From an uncultured Mollicutes bacterium (GTDB lineage: Bacteria > Bacillota_I > Bacilli_A > RF39 > UBA660), in assembly GCA_947652375.1 (NCBI GenBank), contig CANTCS010000015.1, positions 1-36,987 of the forward strand: a stretch of 36,987 nucleotides of DNA. Direction: 5' to 3'. Under the pieces are notes generated by a model. The model was not told the DNA's origin and made no database searches. It worked only from the letters and a program-made list of their open reading frames with translations. Below, in pieces: positions 16,829 through 24,788 of the stretch. The position numbers were made by a program, and so were the translations under genes. The first letter of the stretch is position 1. Each line of letters begins with the position of its first letter.

Positions 16829-18814
16829 ATGACTAAAGAAAATGAAATAAAAGAGAAAAAAACTGTTAATATTTTCATAGGAGTATTTTTAATTATAGCT
16901 TTAGCTTGCAGTGGATTTGCAATTTATGAATTATTGCTACTTAGTTCAATTGAAACTTTAATTAGATTTATTGTTATAGGGATTATTGGAGTTTTAGATT
17001 TATATTTTATAACTAAAGCAAGGAAAATTATTAAAGGTAAATTTAAGAAAAAGAAAACTGTTAATAAAGGTTTATTTATTTTTTTATTAATTTTATATAG
17101 TATTATCTGTTTTTTAGTTGGTGGAGCTATATTTTATGTATATGGTAAAATTGATAATTTAAATAAAGATTCTATTACTTATACATCAAAATTATTAGTA
17201 ATGAAAGATAGTAAAGCATCTGAAATTAACGATATTAGTGAAATGACAATTGGGATTCTTAATGATCAAAAAAATCCTGATGGTTATATTATCCCTCAAG
17301 AAATAATTAAAGAAAATAATTTACAGGATGAGAATGATATAAAAAAATATGATGATTATACTTCTATGCTTGTGGATTTATATGCTAATGAACTTGATGC
17401 TATGTTTGTATCAGGAAATTATGTTTCAATGTTTTCTGGTATTACAGGATATGAAAATATTGAGATAGATACAAAAATAATTATAAGTAAAGATAAAAAA
17501 ATGAAAAAAGCCGCAACTTCTTCGATTGAGACAGCATCTTCTGGTAAATCTATTACCGAACCATTTACTATTCTATTAATGGGTATTGATTCTACTGATG
17601 AAGTATTAGAAAAAAATGCTATTGCTAATGGTGATACGTTAATTCTTATTACTTTTAATCCTAAAACTCTTAATGCAACAATGATTTCAATTCCTAGAGA
17701 TAGTTATGTACCGATTGCTTGTTGGAGTGGTAAACCAGAAAATAAAATTACTCATGCTGCTGCATATGGAAATGATTGTATGATAAATACAATTCAAAAT
17801 TATTTTGATACTAAGATTGATTATTACGCTAAGATTAATTTTAAAGGCTTAGTTAAATTAGTTGATGCTGTTGGTGGTGTTGAAGTAGATGTTCCACAAG
17901 TATTGTGTACTGATGATTCTTCACGTGGTGGCGAAATATGTATTAATCCAGGTAGACAATTATTAAATGGTGAAGAAGCTTTAGTTTTTGCAAGAAATAG
18001 AAAAGCTTTAGCTAATGGAGACTTAGGTAGAGCACAACACCAACAAGAAATCATTATGGCTTTAATTAATAAAATGAAAAACATTAAAGATGTTTCGAAA
18101 TTTATGGGAATTTTAAATACAATATCTAACAGTTTAGATACAAATCTTACAACTAAGCAAATTTTATCCTTTTACAATGTAGGTAAAGATATTATTAAAA
18201 AAAGTTTAAGTTCTGATGATGCAGATTTAATAAATATACAGCAATTATATTTACAAGGTACTGGACAAATGATATATGATGAAAGAGCAAAAATGGTTTT
18301 ATGGGATTATGTTCCTATAAATGATAGCAGAAAAGATATTATTCAAGCTATGAAAGAGAATTTAGAATTAACTAATCATAGCATTATTAAAAAATTTAGT
18401 TTTTCAATAAATGAACCTTATGAAAAAGAAATTATTGGTAAAGGTCCTTATAAAAAAACTGGTACTTATACTTTATTACCGGATTTTACTGGAGATAGTG
18501 AGGCTAAAGCTAGAGCCTATGCTTTAAAAAATGGAATTTCTGTTACTTTTAAGGGCTCTGGCGGTACTGTTATAAGTCAAAGTTATCCTGCTAACAAGCG
18601 TGTTGATTTAATTAAAGGTAGTGTTGTTTTAACTTTATCAGGAAATAAAAACCAAGATAAAAACGAGGAGGATAAAGTAGATGATAAAAAGCCAGTTAAA
18701 CCAAATAATGATAAAGATGACAATGAAGATGAGAAAGATGATGATGATGATGATAAGGATGAAAACACAGATTCTAATCTTGATGATTCTGAGTCTAATC
18801 TTCCTACTGAATAA
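16829..18814 (+). CDS. LytR-CpsA-Psr (LCP) family protein with extra extracellular domain and PASTA-like tail
   Basis: 661 aa. The start is the ATG at 16829 because GGAGG (16819-16823) sits 5 nt before it; an upstream in-frame TTG at 16817 overlaps that site. Three N-terminal transmembrane helices (about 12-34, 42-62 and 81-106) lead to an outside region (about 110-235) that looks like a small periplasmic-binding-type domain. The LCP catalytic domain follows (about 245-415): LLMGIDS, SIPRDSYV with catalytic Arg and Asp, DYYAKINFKGLVKLVDAVGG, and ALVFARNR...GDLGRAQHQQ. A PASTA-like repeat lies at about 546-605 and a strongly Asp/Glu/Lys tail ends the protein. LCP enzymes transfer undecaprenyl-linked teichoic acid or capsule onto peptidoglycan, so this is a candidate to attach the polymer made by the 611-8560 operon. 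Confidence 0.9.
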   Translation: MTKENEIKEKKTVNIFIGVFLIIALACSGFAIYELLLLSSIETLIRFIVIGIIGVLDLYFITKARKIIKGKFKKKKTVNKGLFIFLLILYSIICFLVGGAIFYVYGKIDNLNKDSITYTSKLLVMKDSKASEINDISEMTIGILNDQKNPDGYIIPQEIIKENNLQDENDIKKYDDYTSMLVDLYANELDAMFVSGNYVSMFSGITGYENIEIDTKIIISKDKKMKKAATSSIETASSGKSITEPFTILLMGIDSTDEVLEKNAIANGDTLILITFNPKTLNATMISIPRDSYVPIACWSGKPENKITHAAAYGNDCMINTIQNYFDTKIDYYAKINFKGLVKLVDAVGGVEVDVPQVLCTDDSSRGGEICINPGRQLLNGEEALVFARNRKALANGDLGRAQHQQEIIMALINKMKNIKDVSKFMGILNTISNSLDTNLTTKQILSFYNVGKDIIKKSLSSDDADLINIQQLYLQGTGQMIYDERAKMVLWDYVPINDSRKDIIQAMKENLELTNHSIIKKFSFSINEPYEKEIIGKGPYKKTGTYTLLPDFTGDSEAKARAYALKNGISVTFKGSGGTVISQSYPANKRVDLIKGSVVLTLSGNKNQDKNEEDKVDDKKPVKPNNDKDDNEDEKDDDDDDKDENTDSNLDDSESNLPTE

Positions 18815-18820
18815 AAATAA

Positions 18821-18851
18821 AGCTAGATATTTTAAGTATCTAACTTTTTTT
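18821..18851 (+). terminator. Intrinsic terminator of the LCP gene
   Basis: Stem AGCTAGATA/TATCTAACT (one mismatch), loop TTTTAAG, then a run of seven T. It begins seven bases after the stop codon. Confidence 0.75.
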
Positions 18852-18893
18852 ATAAAATAATTAAATTAAAATAAAAATTTGACTTACATATTA

Positions 18894-19262
18894 TTAGTTG
18901 TTATTATCTTTGGAATAGTATTGATATTTTTTTATTAAACTTTTTGACATATTATTTTTAGTATCAATAAGTGCATTTTCTAAATTTTGTTTATCAAATC
19001 CAAAATCATTATACCCTTCTTTTTTTTCACCTATTTGTAGAGGAAGATATATTTTTTTATAAAATATTGGATATCCTTCATAAGCTTCTAAGGGAATTAT
19101 ATCAAAATATGATATTTCGAATACTCCTAAAGGTACAACTGAGCCATCACATTTTTCAATTGTTAGATAGGCATAATCATCTGCCCTCCCTTTATAAACT
19201 AATCGGTAATCCTTTAAAATATATTTCCTAATAGGTTTGGCATTTATATTTTGTAATTTCAT
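18894..19262 (-). pseudogene. 5'-truncated gamma-glutamylcyclotransferase (GGCT/AIG2-like) remnant
   Basis: From the ATG at 19262 the frame encodes about 122 aa with the body of a GGCT-like fold: KDYRLVYKGRADDYAYLTI, then VVPLGVFEISYFD and EAYEGYPIFYKK. The Glu in YEGYP corresponds to the family's catalytic acid. The N-terminal strand and the YGSN/YGTL substrate loop that all members need are missing. Upstream the open frame continues to 19361 but encodes sequence unlike GGCT, because the gene is fused to a piece of another gene. I therefore call it a broken gene. An unusual short enzyme that starts at 19262 cannot be fully excluded. Confidence 0.65.
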
Positions 19263-19263
19263 C

Positions 19264-19473
19264 TTAATGAAATGGTAAACCACCACCAAACAGTCTAAAT
19301 ACACCAACTGTAATTCCTGCGGAGATAACAAAAGGTGCAGCAAAATTACAAGCATTAGCAAATATTTTTAAATTTCTTATATTAAGTTGTTTAAAATTTT
19401 CTATTCTTTGTTTAATTATTTTAGATTCTAACTTTAGTGCTTTACTTCTTAATTCTTCTAATTTTTTTTTCTT
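19264..19473 (-). pseudogene. Fragment of an unrecognised protein
   Basis: A 70-codon open stretch with no start, ending at a TAA at 19264-19266. It encodes a basic helix (LEELRSKALKLESKIIKQRI) and a hydrophobic stretch, FAAPFVISAGITVGVFRLFGG. After the stop the same frame continues as DEITKYK before merging into the GGCT remnant, as if an in-frame stop had arisen in a longer gene. It is joined on its upstream side to the truncated integrase at a run of nine A. I do not know the parent family. Confidence 0.5.
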
Positions 19474-20164
19474 GAATTTTCATCGGGATTTTTGATTCTT
19501 GTTAATGTTTTCTTAATTTTGATTTTTTTCTTTTTTAAATCAATATTTTTCCATTGTAATGCGCAAATTTCACCTATTCTTAAACCTGTATATAGACAAA
19601 AATAAATGCCAAAAGTCTTTTCATTCAAATTTTTAAGTAATTCTTCTTCAAGTTTTTTTTGTTCATCTTTTTTTAATATTTGTATTTCATTTTTTGGTAC
19701 TTTTGGCATAGGAATTTTTATATTAACATCTCCATATTTTAAAATTTGTTTTAATATTATCAAAATATCCTTAACTGTCTTTTCCATCAAACTTTCATTT
19801 AATAACTCTGATGTAAATTTATTTATAAATTCTAATGAAATTGATTTTTTTTTAATTTTAGCAAACTTTGGAATAATTCTAGATTTAATAGTATATTGAT
19901 AATTAGAATAAGTAGACTTTTTATTTTTGCATTATTTAACCATAAATTTATATCATATCCAATGTAAGTTTTATCATATATAAAAAGATCGTTTTTATTT
20001 ATTAAATCATCTAAAACTTGATGATAATTACCGATAACTTCTTTTTCGCTTTTACCATATACTGATTTATAATTAGGCGTTCCATCGTATTTATAACCAT
20101 AATGATATCTAATTTCATATCTTCCATCTTTTCTAAAATATATTTTTTTAATCCTTTCTTTCAT
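19458..20164 (-). pseudogene. Frameshifted, truncated tyrosine site-specific integrase
   Basis: Remnant of a phage/ICE-type tyrosine recombinase. The 5' part (ATG 20164, AGAGG just upstream) encodes an arm-binding domain, KKIYFRKDGRYEIRYHYGY, and the start of the core-binding domain, FIYDKTYIGYDINLWLNNAKIK. A frameshift near 19915-19925 moves the rest to another frame, which resumes exactly with STYSNYQYTIKSRIIPKFAKI and runs to the catalytic box I TGLRIGEICALQWKNID. The frame stops at 19458. The His-x-x-Arg box and the catalytic Tyr are absent, so it cannot recombine DNA. A complete enzyme would be about 380 aa. It marks an old integration event next to the adhesin gene. Confidence 0.85.
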
Positions 20165-20267
20165 TATATACCTCTTGTAGCACAATATAATACATTTCCT
20201 TTTATAAAAATATATATTTTTAATGATTTTTAGGAGAAATTTTAATAACTTTCTTAGATAGTTAGAA

Positions 20268-20298
20268 TAAAATAAAAAAACAACTAATTAATAGTTGC
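20268..20298 (-). terminator. Intrinsic terminator of the LPxTG gene
   Basis: Stem CAACTA/TAGTTG (20281-20297, loop of five) followed on the minus strand by seven T and more T-rich sequence. The stop codon TAG lies within the stem. Confidence 0.8.
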
Positions 20299-21894
20299 AT
20301 TTCTATTTTCTTTATTTTTTTTCTTATATCTTATTATAAATACAATAGAACTTATTATAAGTAAAGATCCAATAATTGTAAAGATTAGTGTTCCCATACT
20401 TCCTGTAAAAGGTAATATCGCTAAAATGGAATTTCTCATTGTAATGTTATAGTACCCATCTTTCCCTGAAACTGATGTTCCTCCATTTCCTACTTTTATT
20501 GTTTGAGAACCACTTAATAATGCATAACCAGCTGGAGCTTTCGTTTGAGTTACTGTATAAGTTCCAGATTTTAAGCCTTTTAATTCACCAATTCCATCAT
20601 TTCCAATTGTTACTGTTCCCATAGCTGTTCCTGAACTATCTGTAACTTTAAACTCTGCACCATTTGTACCGGTTACTTGTAAAGCATATGTATATATTGT
20701 TACAGACTGACTATCTGAACTTTTTTCAGCTGCATCATTAGAAGCAGTATAAGGATCACTAAACTTTAATGTTGCAGTTCTTCTATTTGGTCCCATTACA
20801 CTATTAGTTGAATTTAATTTCTCTGCATGGTAATTAAATTCTATTGTTCTTGGAAGCGTACTTATAGATCTAAATTCAATTACAACTTGTCCTGTAGTAT
20901 TATTTCTTGTTACATTTCCAACTATCTCATTGTTATATTTTATCGTACCTCCAGTTGATGACATATCAAATGTTGAAAAACCGGATGTAATAAATGTAAG
21001 CCAACCACTCTCATCTCTAACTTTATCAATTGTTACTGTTATTGACCGATATGCTGTATCAATTGCATTAGCTGGATAGGTTGGGATATCAAAAGAAATT
21101 TTTCCTTCTATACTAGTATTAAAACTAGTATCTATATAAGTACTAAGAGTGTTTTCAACGTATATTCTATGTCTTAAAAATGAACTGGAAGATTTAGCTA
21201 ATATTTTGGCATCTTTCAATTCCCAAGAAGAACCATTCTTTTCTAGTCTTACGCTATCTACCATAACTCCAAAAACTGTTGCTCCAAAAGTGTTTAACTC
21301 ATTATATGTTGGTAATGCTAAATATGTTCCTACTGGAATAGAACTTCCATCTACATAAGGTATATTAACACGGTCAAAATTACTTAAAGTTGCATCAGAA
21401 ACAATTCTCTGCACTCTAATATATTCAGCAAATTCACTCATTAGTTCAGCAAAATCATTGGAGGATAAATTTCCACCACTTACTACATTACTATCCTCTA
21501 CTCCAGAATAGTAGTTTAAATCATCTCTAACTGCATCGCCTTGATTTAGAGTCATATATCTTTCAATTGTCAAATCTCTAAATTTACTAGGACAATAACT
21601 ACTATTATTTAAAAATTGCTGAAATATTGTAGTAAATTGATATTTTAAAGCATCTTGACTAGAATTATAATAAACATCCACCACTTTATATAATCTAAAA
21701 ACTGTTTTATCAGAACCATTGGAACTAGTGTAAATTTTAAAATTACCTGTATTAGTTACTTTTTTATATGAAGAATCTCCTGAATAAGTCTCATTATTAG
21801 TTGTAATATTTATTGCTTCTACATTTAGTGTACAATTAATTAATAAAAACAAGAAAAAAACTAAACAACTAACTATTTTTAATTTTCTCTCCAT
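20284..21894 (-). CDS. LPxTG-anchored pilin-like surface adhesin
   Basis: 536 aa from the ATG at 21894; AAGGAG at 21906-21911 gives 11-nt spacing. An in-frame GTG at 21906 overlaps that site, so it is not the start. Signal peptide 1-27 (cleavage after VEA). An N-terminal pilin-like domain (about 45-240) contains VFRLYKVVDVYY and ends in SWELKDAKILAKSS, where the Lys could be a pilin-type sortase acceptor. An isopeptide-type fimbrial domain (about 260-390) closes with RTATLKFSDPY. A SpaA-like prealbumin-type domain (about 400-488) holds GAEFKVTDSSG and TQTKAPAGYALL. LPFTG (494-498), a hydrophobic helix and a Lys/Arg tail form the sortase signal. No sortase is encoded nearby. Expression is probably phase-variable through the poly-G promoter at 21927-21955. 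It could be a stand-alone adhesin or a pilus backbone. Confidence 0.88.
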   Translation of the reverse strand: MERKLKIVSCLVFFLFLLINCTLNVEAINITTNNETYSGDSSYKKVTNTGNFKIYTSSNGSDKTVFRLYKVVDVYYNSSQDALKYQFTTIFQQFLNNSSYCPSKFRDLTIERYMTLNQGDAVRDDLNYYSGVEDSNVVSGGNLSSNDFAELMSEFAEYIRVQRIVSDATLSNFDRVNIPYVDGSSIPVGTYLALPTYNELNTFGATVFGVMVDSVRLEKNGSSWELKDAKILAKSSSSFLRHRIYVENTLSTYIDTSFNTSIEGKISFDIPTYPANAIDTAYRSITVTIDKVRDESGWLTFITSGFSTFDMSSTGGTIKYNNEIVGNVTRNNTTGQVVIEFRSISTLPRTIEFNYHAEKLNSTNSVMGPNRRTATLKFSDPYTASNDAAEKSSDSQSVTIYTYALQVTGTNGAEFKVTDSSGTAMGTVTIGNDGIGELKGLKSGTYTVTQTKAPAGYALLSGSQTIKVGNGGTSVSGKDGYYNITMRNSILAILPFTGSMGTLIFTIIGSLLIISSIVFIIRYKKKNKENRNATIN

Positions 21895-21926
21895 TTTTCT
21901 TATCACTCCTTACCTTATCTATTACA

Positions 21927-21955
21927 ATAATACCCCCCCCCCAGCTATTTGTCAA
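21927..21955 (-). promoter_or_regulatory. Putative phase-variable promoter with poly-G(10) spacer
   Basis: On the minus strand: TTGACA (21950-21955), a spacer AATAGCT + ten G (21933-21949, exactly 17 bp), then TATTAT (21927-21932). The predicted transcription start is near 21920, giving a ~26-nt leader before the adhesin ATG. Slippage in the G tract would change the -35/-10 distance and so promoter strength, as known for Neisseria porA. It is the only long G/C homopolymer I see in this AT-rich window. Confidence 0.85.
21933..21942 (-). repeat. Homopolymeric G10 tract (contingency locus candidate)
   Basis: Ten consecutive C on the plus strand (G on the transcribed sense), directly abutting the -10 hexamer of the adhesin promoter. 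Confidence 0.95.
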
Positions 21956-21979
21956 GTAATTTGCTTTGTTAAAACTTGA

Positions 21980-22019
21980 ATAAAAAACTATGTTATTGTA
22001 ATTCTACTAAACATAGTTT
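21980..22019 (-). terminator. Intrinsic terminator of the 207-aa gene
   Basis: Ten-bp perfect stem AAACTATGTT/AACATAGTTT with a 15-nt loop and a T-rich tail. The stop codon (21993-21995) lies at the stem-loop boundary. It isolates the adhesin promoter from upstream transcription. Confidence 0.8.
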
Positions 22020-22616
22020 TTTATTATCATGTATAAATATTAAAATTGCATTTTTTTGATAATCTGAAAAATTTTCATCTGTGTATGTCCAAGATACTGT
22101 AACATAAAAAGCATTTTCATCATTTTCTTTTCCATAAGCAAATTCTTTTTTCTCTATATCTTCAACTGATATATTAGATACTACTGGCAGTGATTGTTTA
22201 CGATTATTATAAATATTGCTTTCGATATATTTATAATATGTATTTTCAGCGTTTTGTAAGAAATTAGATATTATTTCATCATAAACAAAATCTAAACCTC
22301 CAACATCTGTTTTTGCAACTTTATCATTTAAAGAGTAAAAATCATAAATAAACATTTCTGTTATTTTTTTTACATAAGCTTCTTCGTCTATATCTTCTTT
22401 TGATAAAATTATTTTTAACTCATTAAACATTTCTTTGTATTTTTTTGGCTTATTTTCTTTTAATTTGTAATTATATTCTTTTATTTCATTAACTATTTTA
22501 ACCTCTTTTACCTTTTCTTGTTTATTAAAGCCTTTATATATAGCTATGCCCAGAATAATAAATATTATAATTATTATAAAAAGAATTGTTCTTTTAACTT
22601 TCTTTTTTAATTTCAT
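21993..22616 (-). CDS. Single-pass membrane protein with extracellular NTF2/TcpC-like domain, function unknown
   Basis: 207 aa if started at the ATG at 22616, which has AGGAAA 6 nt upstream. A longer frame from 22658 would overlap the LTA-synthase-like gene and has no ribosome site. One transmembrane helix follows a KKKVKR start (about 10-31). The outer part has a helical region (about 60-130) and a beta-rich C-terminus: NAFYVTVSWTYTDENF, KNAILIFIHDNKKLCLVEL. This layout resembles NTF2-like or TcpC-like domains, but I do not recognise the family with certainty. It follows the LTA-synthase-like gene at about 20 nt and ends at its own terminator, so both are likely one operon. Confidence 0.7.
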   Translation of the reverse strand: MKLKKKVKRTILFIIIIIFIILGIAIYKGFNKQEKVKEVKIVNEIKEYNYKLKENKPKKYKEMFNELKIILSKEDIDEEAYVKKITEMFIYDFYSLNDKVAKTDVGGLDFVYDEIISNFLQNAENTYYKYIESNIYNNRKQSLPVVSNISVEDIEKKEFAYGKENDENAFYVTVSWTYTDENFSDYQKNAILIFIHDNKKLCLVELQ

Positions 22617-22635
22617 GTTAATTTCCTTTTCTATT

Positions 22636-24693
22636 TTATTCTCTATTTTTATCTTCATTTAATAAATCAAAGACTATTATATCATTTGAAATATCTAAGA
22701 TTTTGTTAGCATATTCTGTATTTTTTATTATTTCTTCTTCTGAAATAGGTTCTTCTGATAAAGGAAGATATGTAGCTTTTTGACTGTTATAATATAATCT
22801 ATTAGTAACCCAATTACCATTAGGAAAAACTACTATATTTTTATCTTTTATATTAAAGATATCATTTCCTAAAGCATACTTATTATAAAAACCAAACATG
22901 TTACCGATTGTTGGCATAACATCATACATACCCATAACATCAGTTATTTCTTGATTATATTTTGTATCCTTCATATCTTTAGTCCAAATTATAAATGGAA
23001 CTTTTCTACCAAGTTCATATTGGTAAGTGTCATATTCTTTATAATTTGAATCACTTTCATCTAATATAGTATTATTTTCTTTGTCGTAATTATAAAGACG
23101 ATTATAGTCCTTTCGAGGTAATCTAGCATCATGATCACCATATATAATTAGAACTGTATTTTCTAATAATCCCTCATTGTCTAAGTCACTGATTAATTGT
23201 CCGATTGCACTGTCTGCATAATGAATAGATTTGAAATAATTTCCTAGCTTTGTTCCTTCCATATATGGATAAACTATTTCTTCTGTTGTTCCATCTTCTT
23301 TTGTTATAGTTTCTTTAATATTTACAGGATACTCTCCATATTTATCTGTTTCTGAAAATGGAGTATGATTGGTAAGCATAATCATTAAACCATACCAATT
23401 GTCATTTTCTTTATTGATTTTATTTAGCTTTTTAACTGATTGACTAAAGAATTCTTTGTCAGATAAGCCTAATCCAATACTGGTATCTTTGGTAATTTTG
23501 TAATCTGTTTTACTATAGAAACGATCATAGCCTAAAGATTTATGCATAGCTCTTCTGTTCCAAAAATCCGCATTATTGGCATGCATACTAAATGTATAGT
23601 AACCTTTTTCTTTTAAAAGGTTTGGAGTTGAAATAAATTTTCTATCTGAATAGGAAACAAAAGCTGTTCCACTTTTTGTCGGCATTAATGAAGTATTATA
23701 TGTTAATTCTGAATCACTACTTGTTCCAACACTGACTTGGGAATAAAAATTAGAAAAAAACATTCCCTCACTTGCTAATTTATTCAAATTTGGAGTTGCT
23801 TCATTTTCATTAAAACTTTGATACATAGCATTTGTCATCATACTTTCTGCATGTATTACTAAAACATTTTTACCAGCAAATATATTTGAATATTCGTTTG
23901 TTTGAGGACCTTTGATATTTGAATAATATTCTTTAACTTCTCTACTTGCCTTATCATATCCAAACATTGAATTTATTTTTGGTTGAACAGAAGTTACTAC
24001 ATCATTTAACTGATAAATGTAAATTCCAAATCGCATAACTATATATTCTTTATTCCATTGTTTAAAAAATCTTGAAACATCTAAAGAAGAAAGAGTAACT
24101 AGAAATACTATTAACATTGCTCCGGCTGATGATAATGTTTTTAAAGTTTTTCTTTTTCTATCAGATTTTAGTTCTACCTTTTTATAATAATTTTTCTTTT
24201 TTAATTTAAAATGAACAAAAATCATTATTAATGGTGAAATAATATATATTAAATCTTTTAATTGTAAAACATTTTCTACAACTGCATCTCCTACATCACC
24301 AATATATTGTGTCAGTGATAACATTGAAATTGATGCAAACGAAGTGTAAAATGTATAATAAACAGAATTAATCATACATATTGCACTTAAAAAAATATTA
24401 AAAGATAAGAAATAGATAAATCTATTTTTAGGTTTAAATAGATATCCAAACGACCCTATAAATGTTGCGATAATGGTATCTGCTAAAACTGCTTTCCAAG
24501 ATAGATAATTTTCAAGTGAATTCATGCAAAAAAATCTTAATAATGTTGAACATAAAACTGTTGTTACAACAAAAGAAATAAATAGGATATTGTTTTTAAA
24601 ATACTCTCTTAAGAGATGTTCTTTTTTTATTCTTTTAATCTTCTTGCTAATGTTTTTTTTAAAATTATTCAGTCCAATTTTTATTCTCTTCAT
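22636..24693 (-). CDS. LTA synthase-family phosphoglycerol transferase
   Basis: 685 aa. Five transmembrane helices in the first ~210 residues (about 34-54, 68-86, 92-115, 145-162 and 188-204), then an extracellular sulfatase-type domain (about 270-640). It starts with VLVIHAESMM (metal-binding Glu283), then GTSSDSEL (323-330) at the nucleophile site, HANNADFWNRRAMHKSLGYDRFY, the lower metal site YGDHDARL and VPFIIWTKD. Family members polymerise glycerol phosphate from phosphatidylglycerol to make lipoteichoic acid or prime it. In classical LtaS the nucleophile motif is GKTSDSE; here it is shifted to GTSSDSE. The start has GAGG upstream and a strong promoter at 24714. Exact substrate uncertain. 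Confidence 0.88.
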   Translation of the reverse strand: MKRIKIGLNNFKKNISKKIKRIKKEHLLREYFKNNILFISFVVTTVLCSTLLRFFCMNSLENYLSWKAVLADTIIATFIGSFGYLFKPKNRFIYFLSFNIFLSAICMINSVYYTFYTSFASISMLSLTQYIGDVGDAVVENVLQLKDLIYIISPLIMIFVHFKLKKKNYYKKVELKSDRKRKTLKTLSSAGAMLIVFLVTLSSLDVSRFFKQWNKEYIVMRFGIYIYQLNDVVTSVQPKINSMFGYDKASREVKEYYSNIKGPQTNEYSNIFAGKNVLVIHAESMMTNAMYQSFNENEATPNLNKLASEGMFFSNFYSQVSVGTSSDSELTYNTSLMPTKSGTAFVSYSDRKFISTPNLLKEKGYYTFSMHANNADFWNRRAMHKSLGYDRFYSKTDYKITKDTSIGLGLSDKEFFSQSVKKLNKINKENDNWYGLMIMLTNHTPFSETDKYGEYPVNIKETITKEDGTTEEIVYPYMEGTKLGNYFKSIHYADSAIGQLISDLDNEGLLENTVLIIYGDHDARLPRKDYNRLYNYDKENNTILDESDSNYKEYDTYQYELGRKVPFIIWTKDMKDTKYNQEITDVMGMYDVMPTIGNMFGFYNKYALGNDIFNIKDKNIVVFPNGNWVTNRLYYNSQKATYLPLSEEPISEEEIIKNTEYANKILDISNDIIVFDLLNEDKNRE

Positions 24694-24713
24694 ATTTTAA
24701 CCTCACTATTAAA

Positions 24714-24742
24714 ATTATAGCATAGTAATACAATTTTTTCAA
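24714..24742 (-). promoter_or_regulatory. Promoter of the LTA-synthase-like operon
   Basis: TTGAAA (24737-24742), 17-bp spacer ending in TGC, TATAAT (24714-24719). It combines -35, -10 and extended -10; about 20 bp before the ATG. Confidence 0.85.
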
Positions 24743-24757
24743 TGGCTCAAAAATTGA

Positions 24758-24788
24758 CGCAAAAACAGAAGATTTTATTCTTCTGTTT
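24758..24788 (-). terminator. Intrinsic terminator of the YihY operon
   Basis: Perfect 10-bp stem AAACAGAAGA/TCTTCTGTTT (24763-24788) with a six-base loop holding the YihY stop codon; T run after the stem. Confidence 0.85.

Noticed and set aside
18583..18768. Ser/Leu-rich open frame on the minus strand opposite the LCP acidic tail
   Set aside because: It is only the complement of GAT/GAA/AAA-rich codons; no start signal.
19458..20164. Programmed frameshift making a functional integrase
   Set aside because: Even after the shift the HxxR box and catalytic Tyr are missing, so a working enzyme cannot result.
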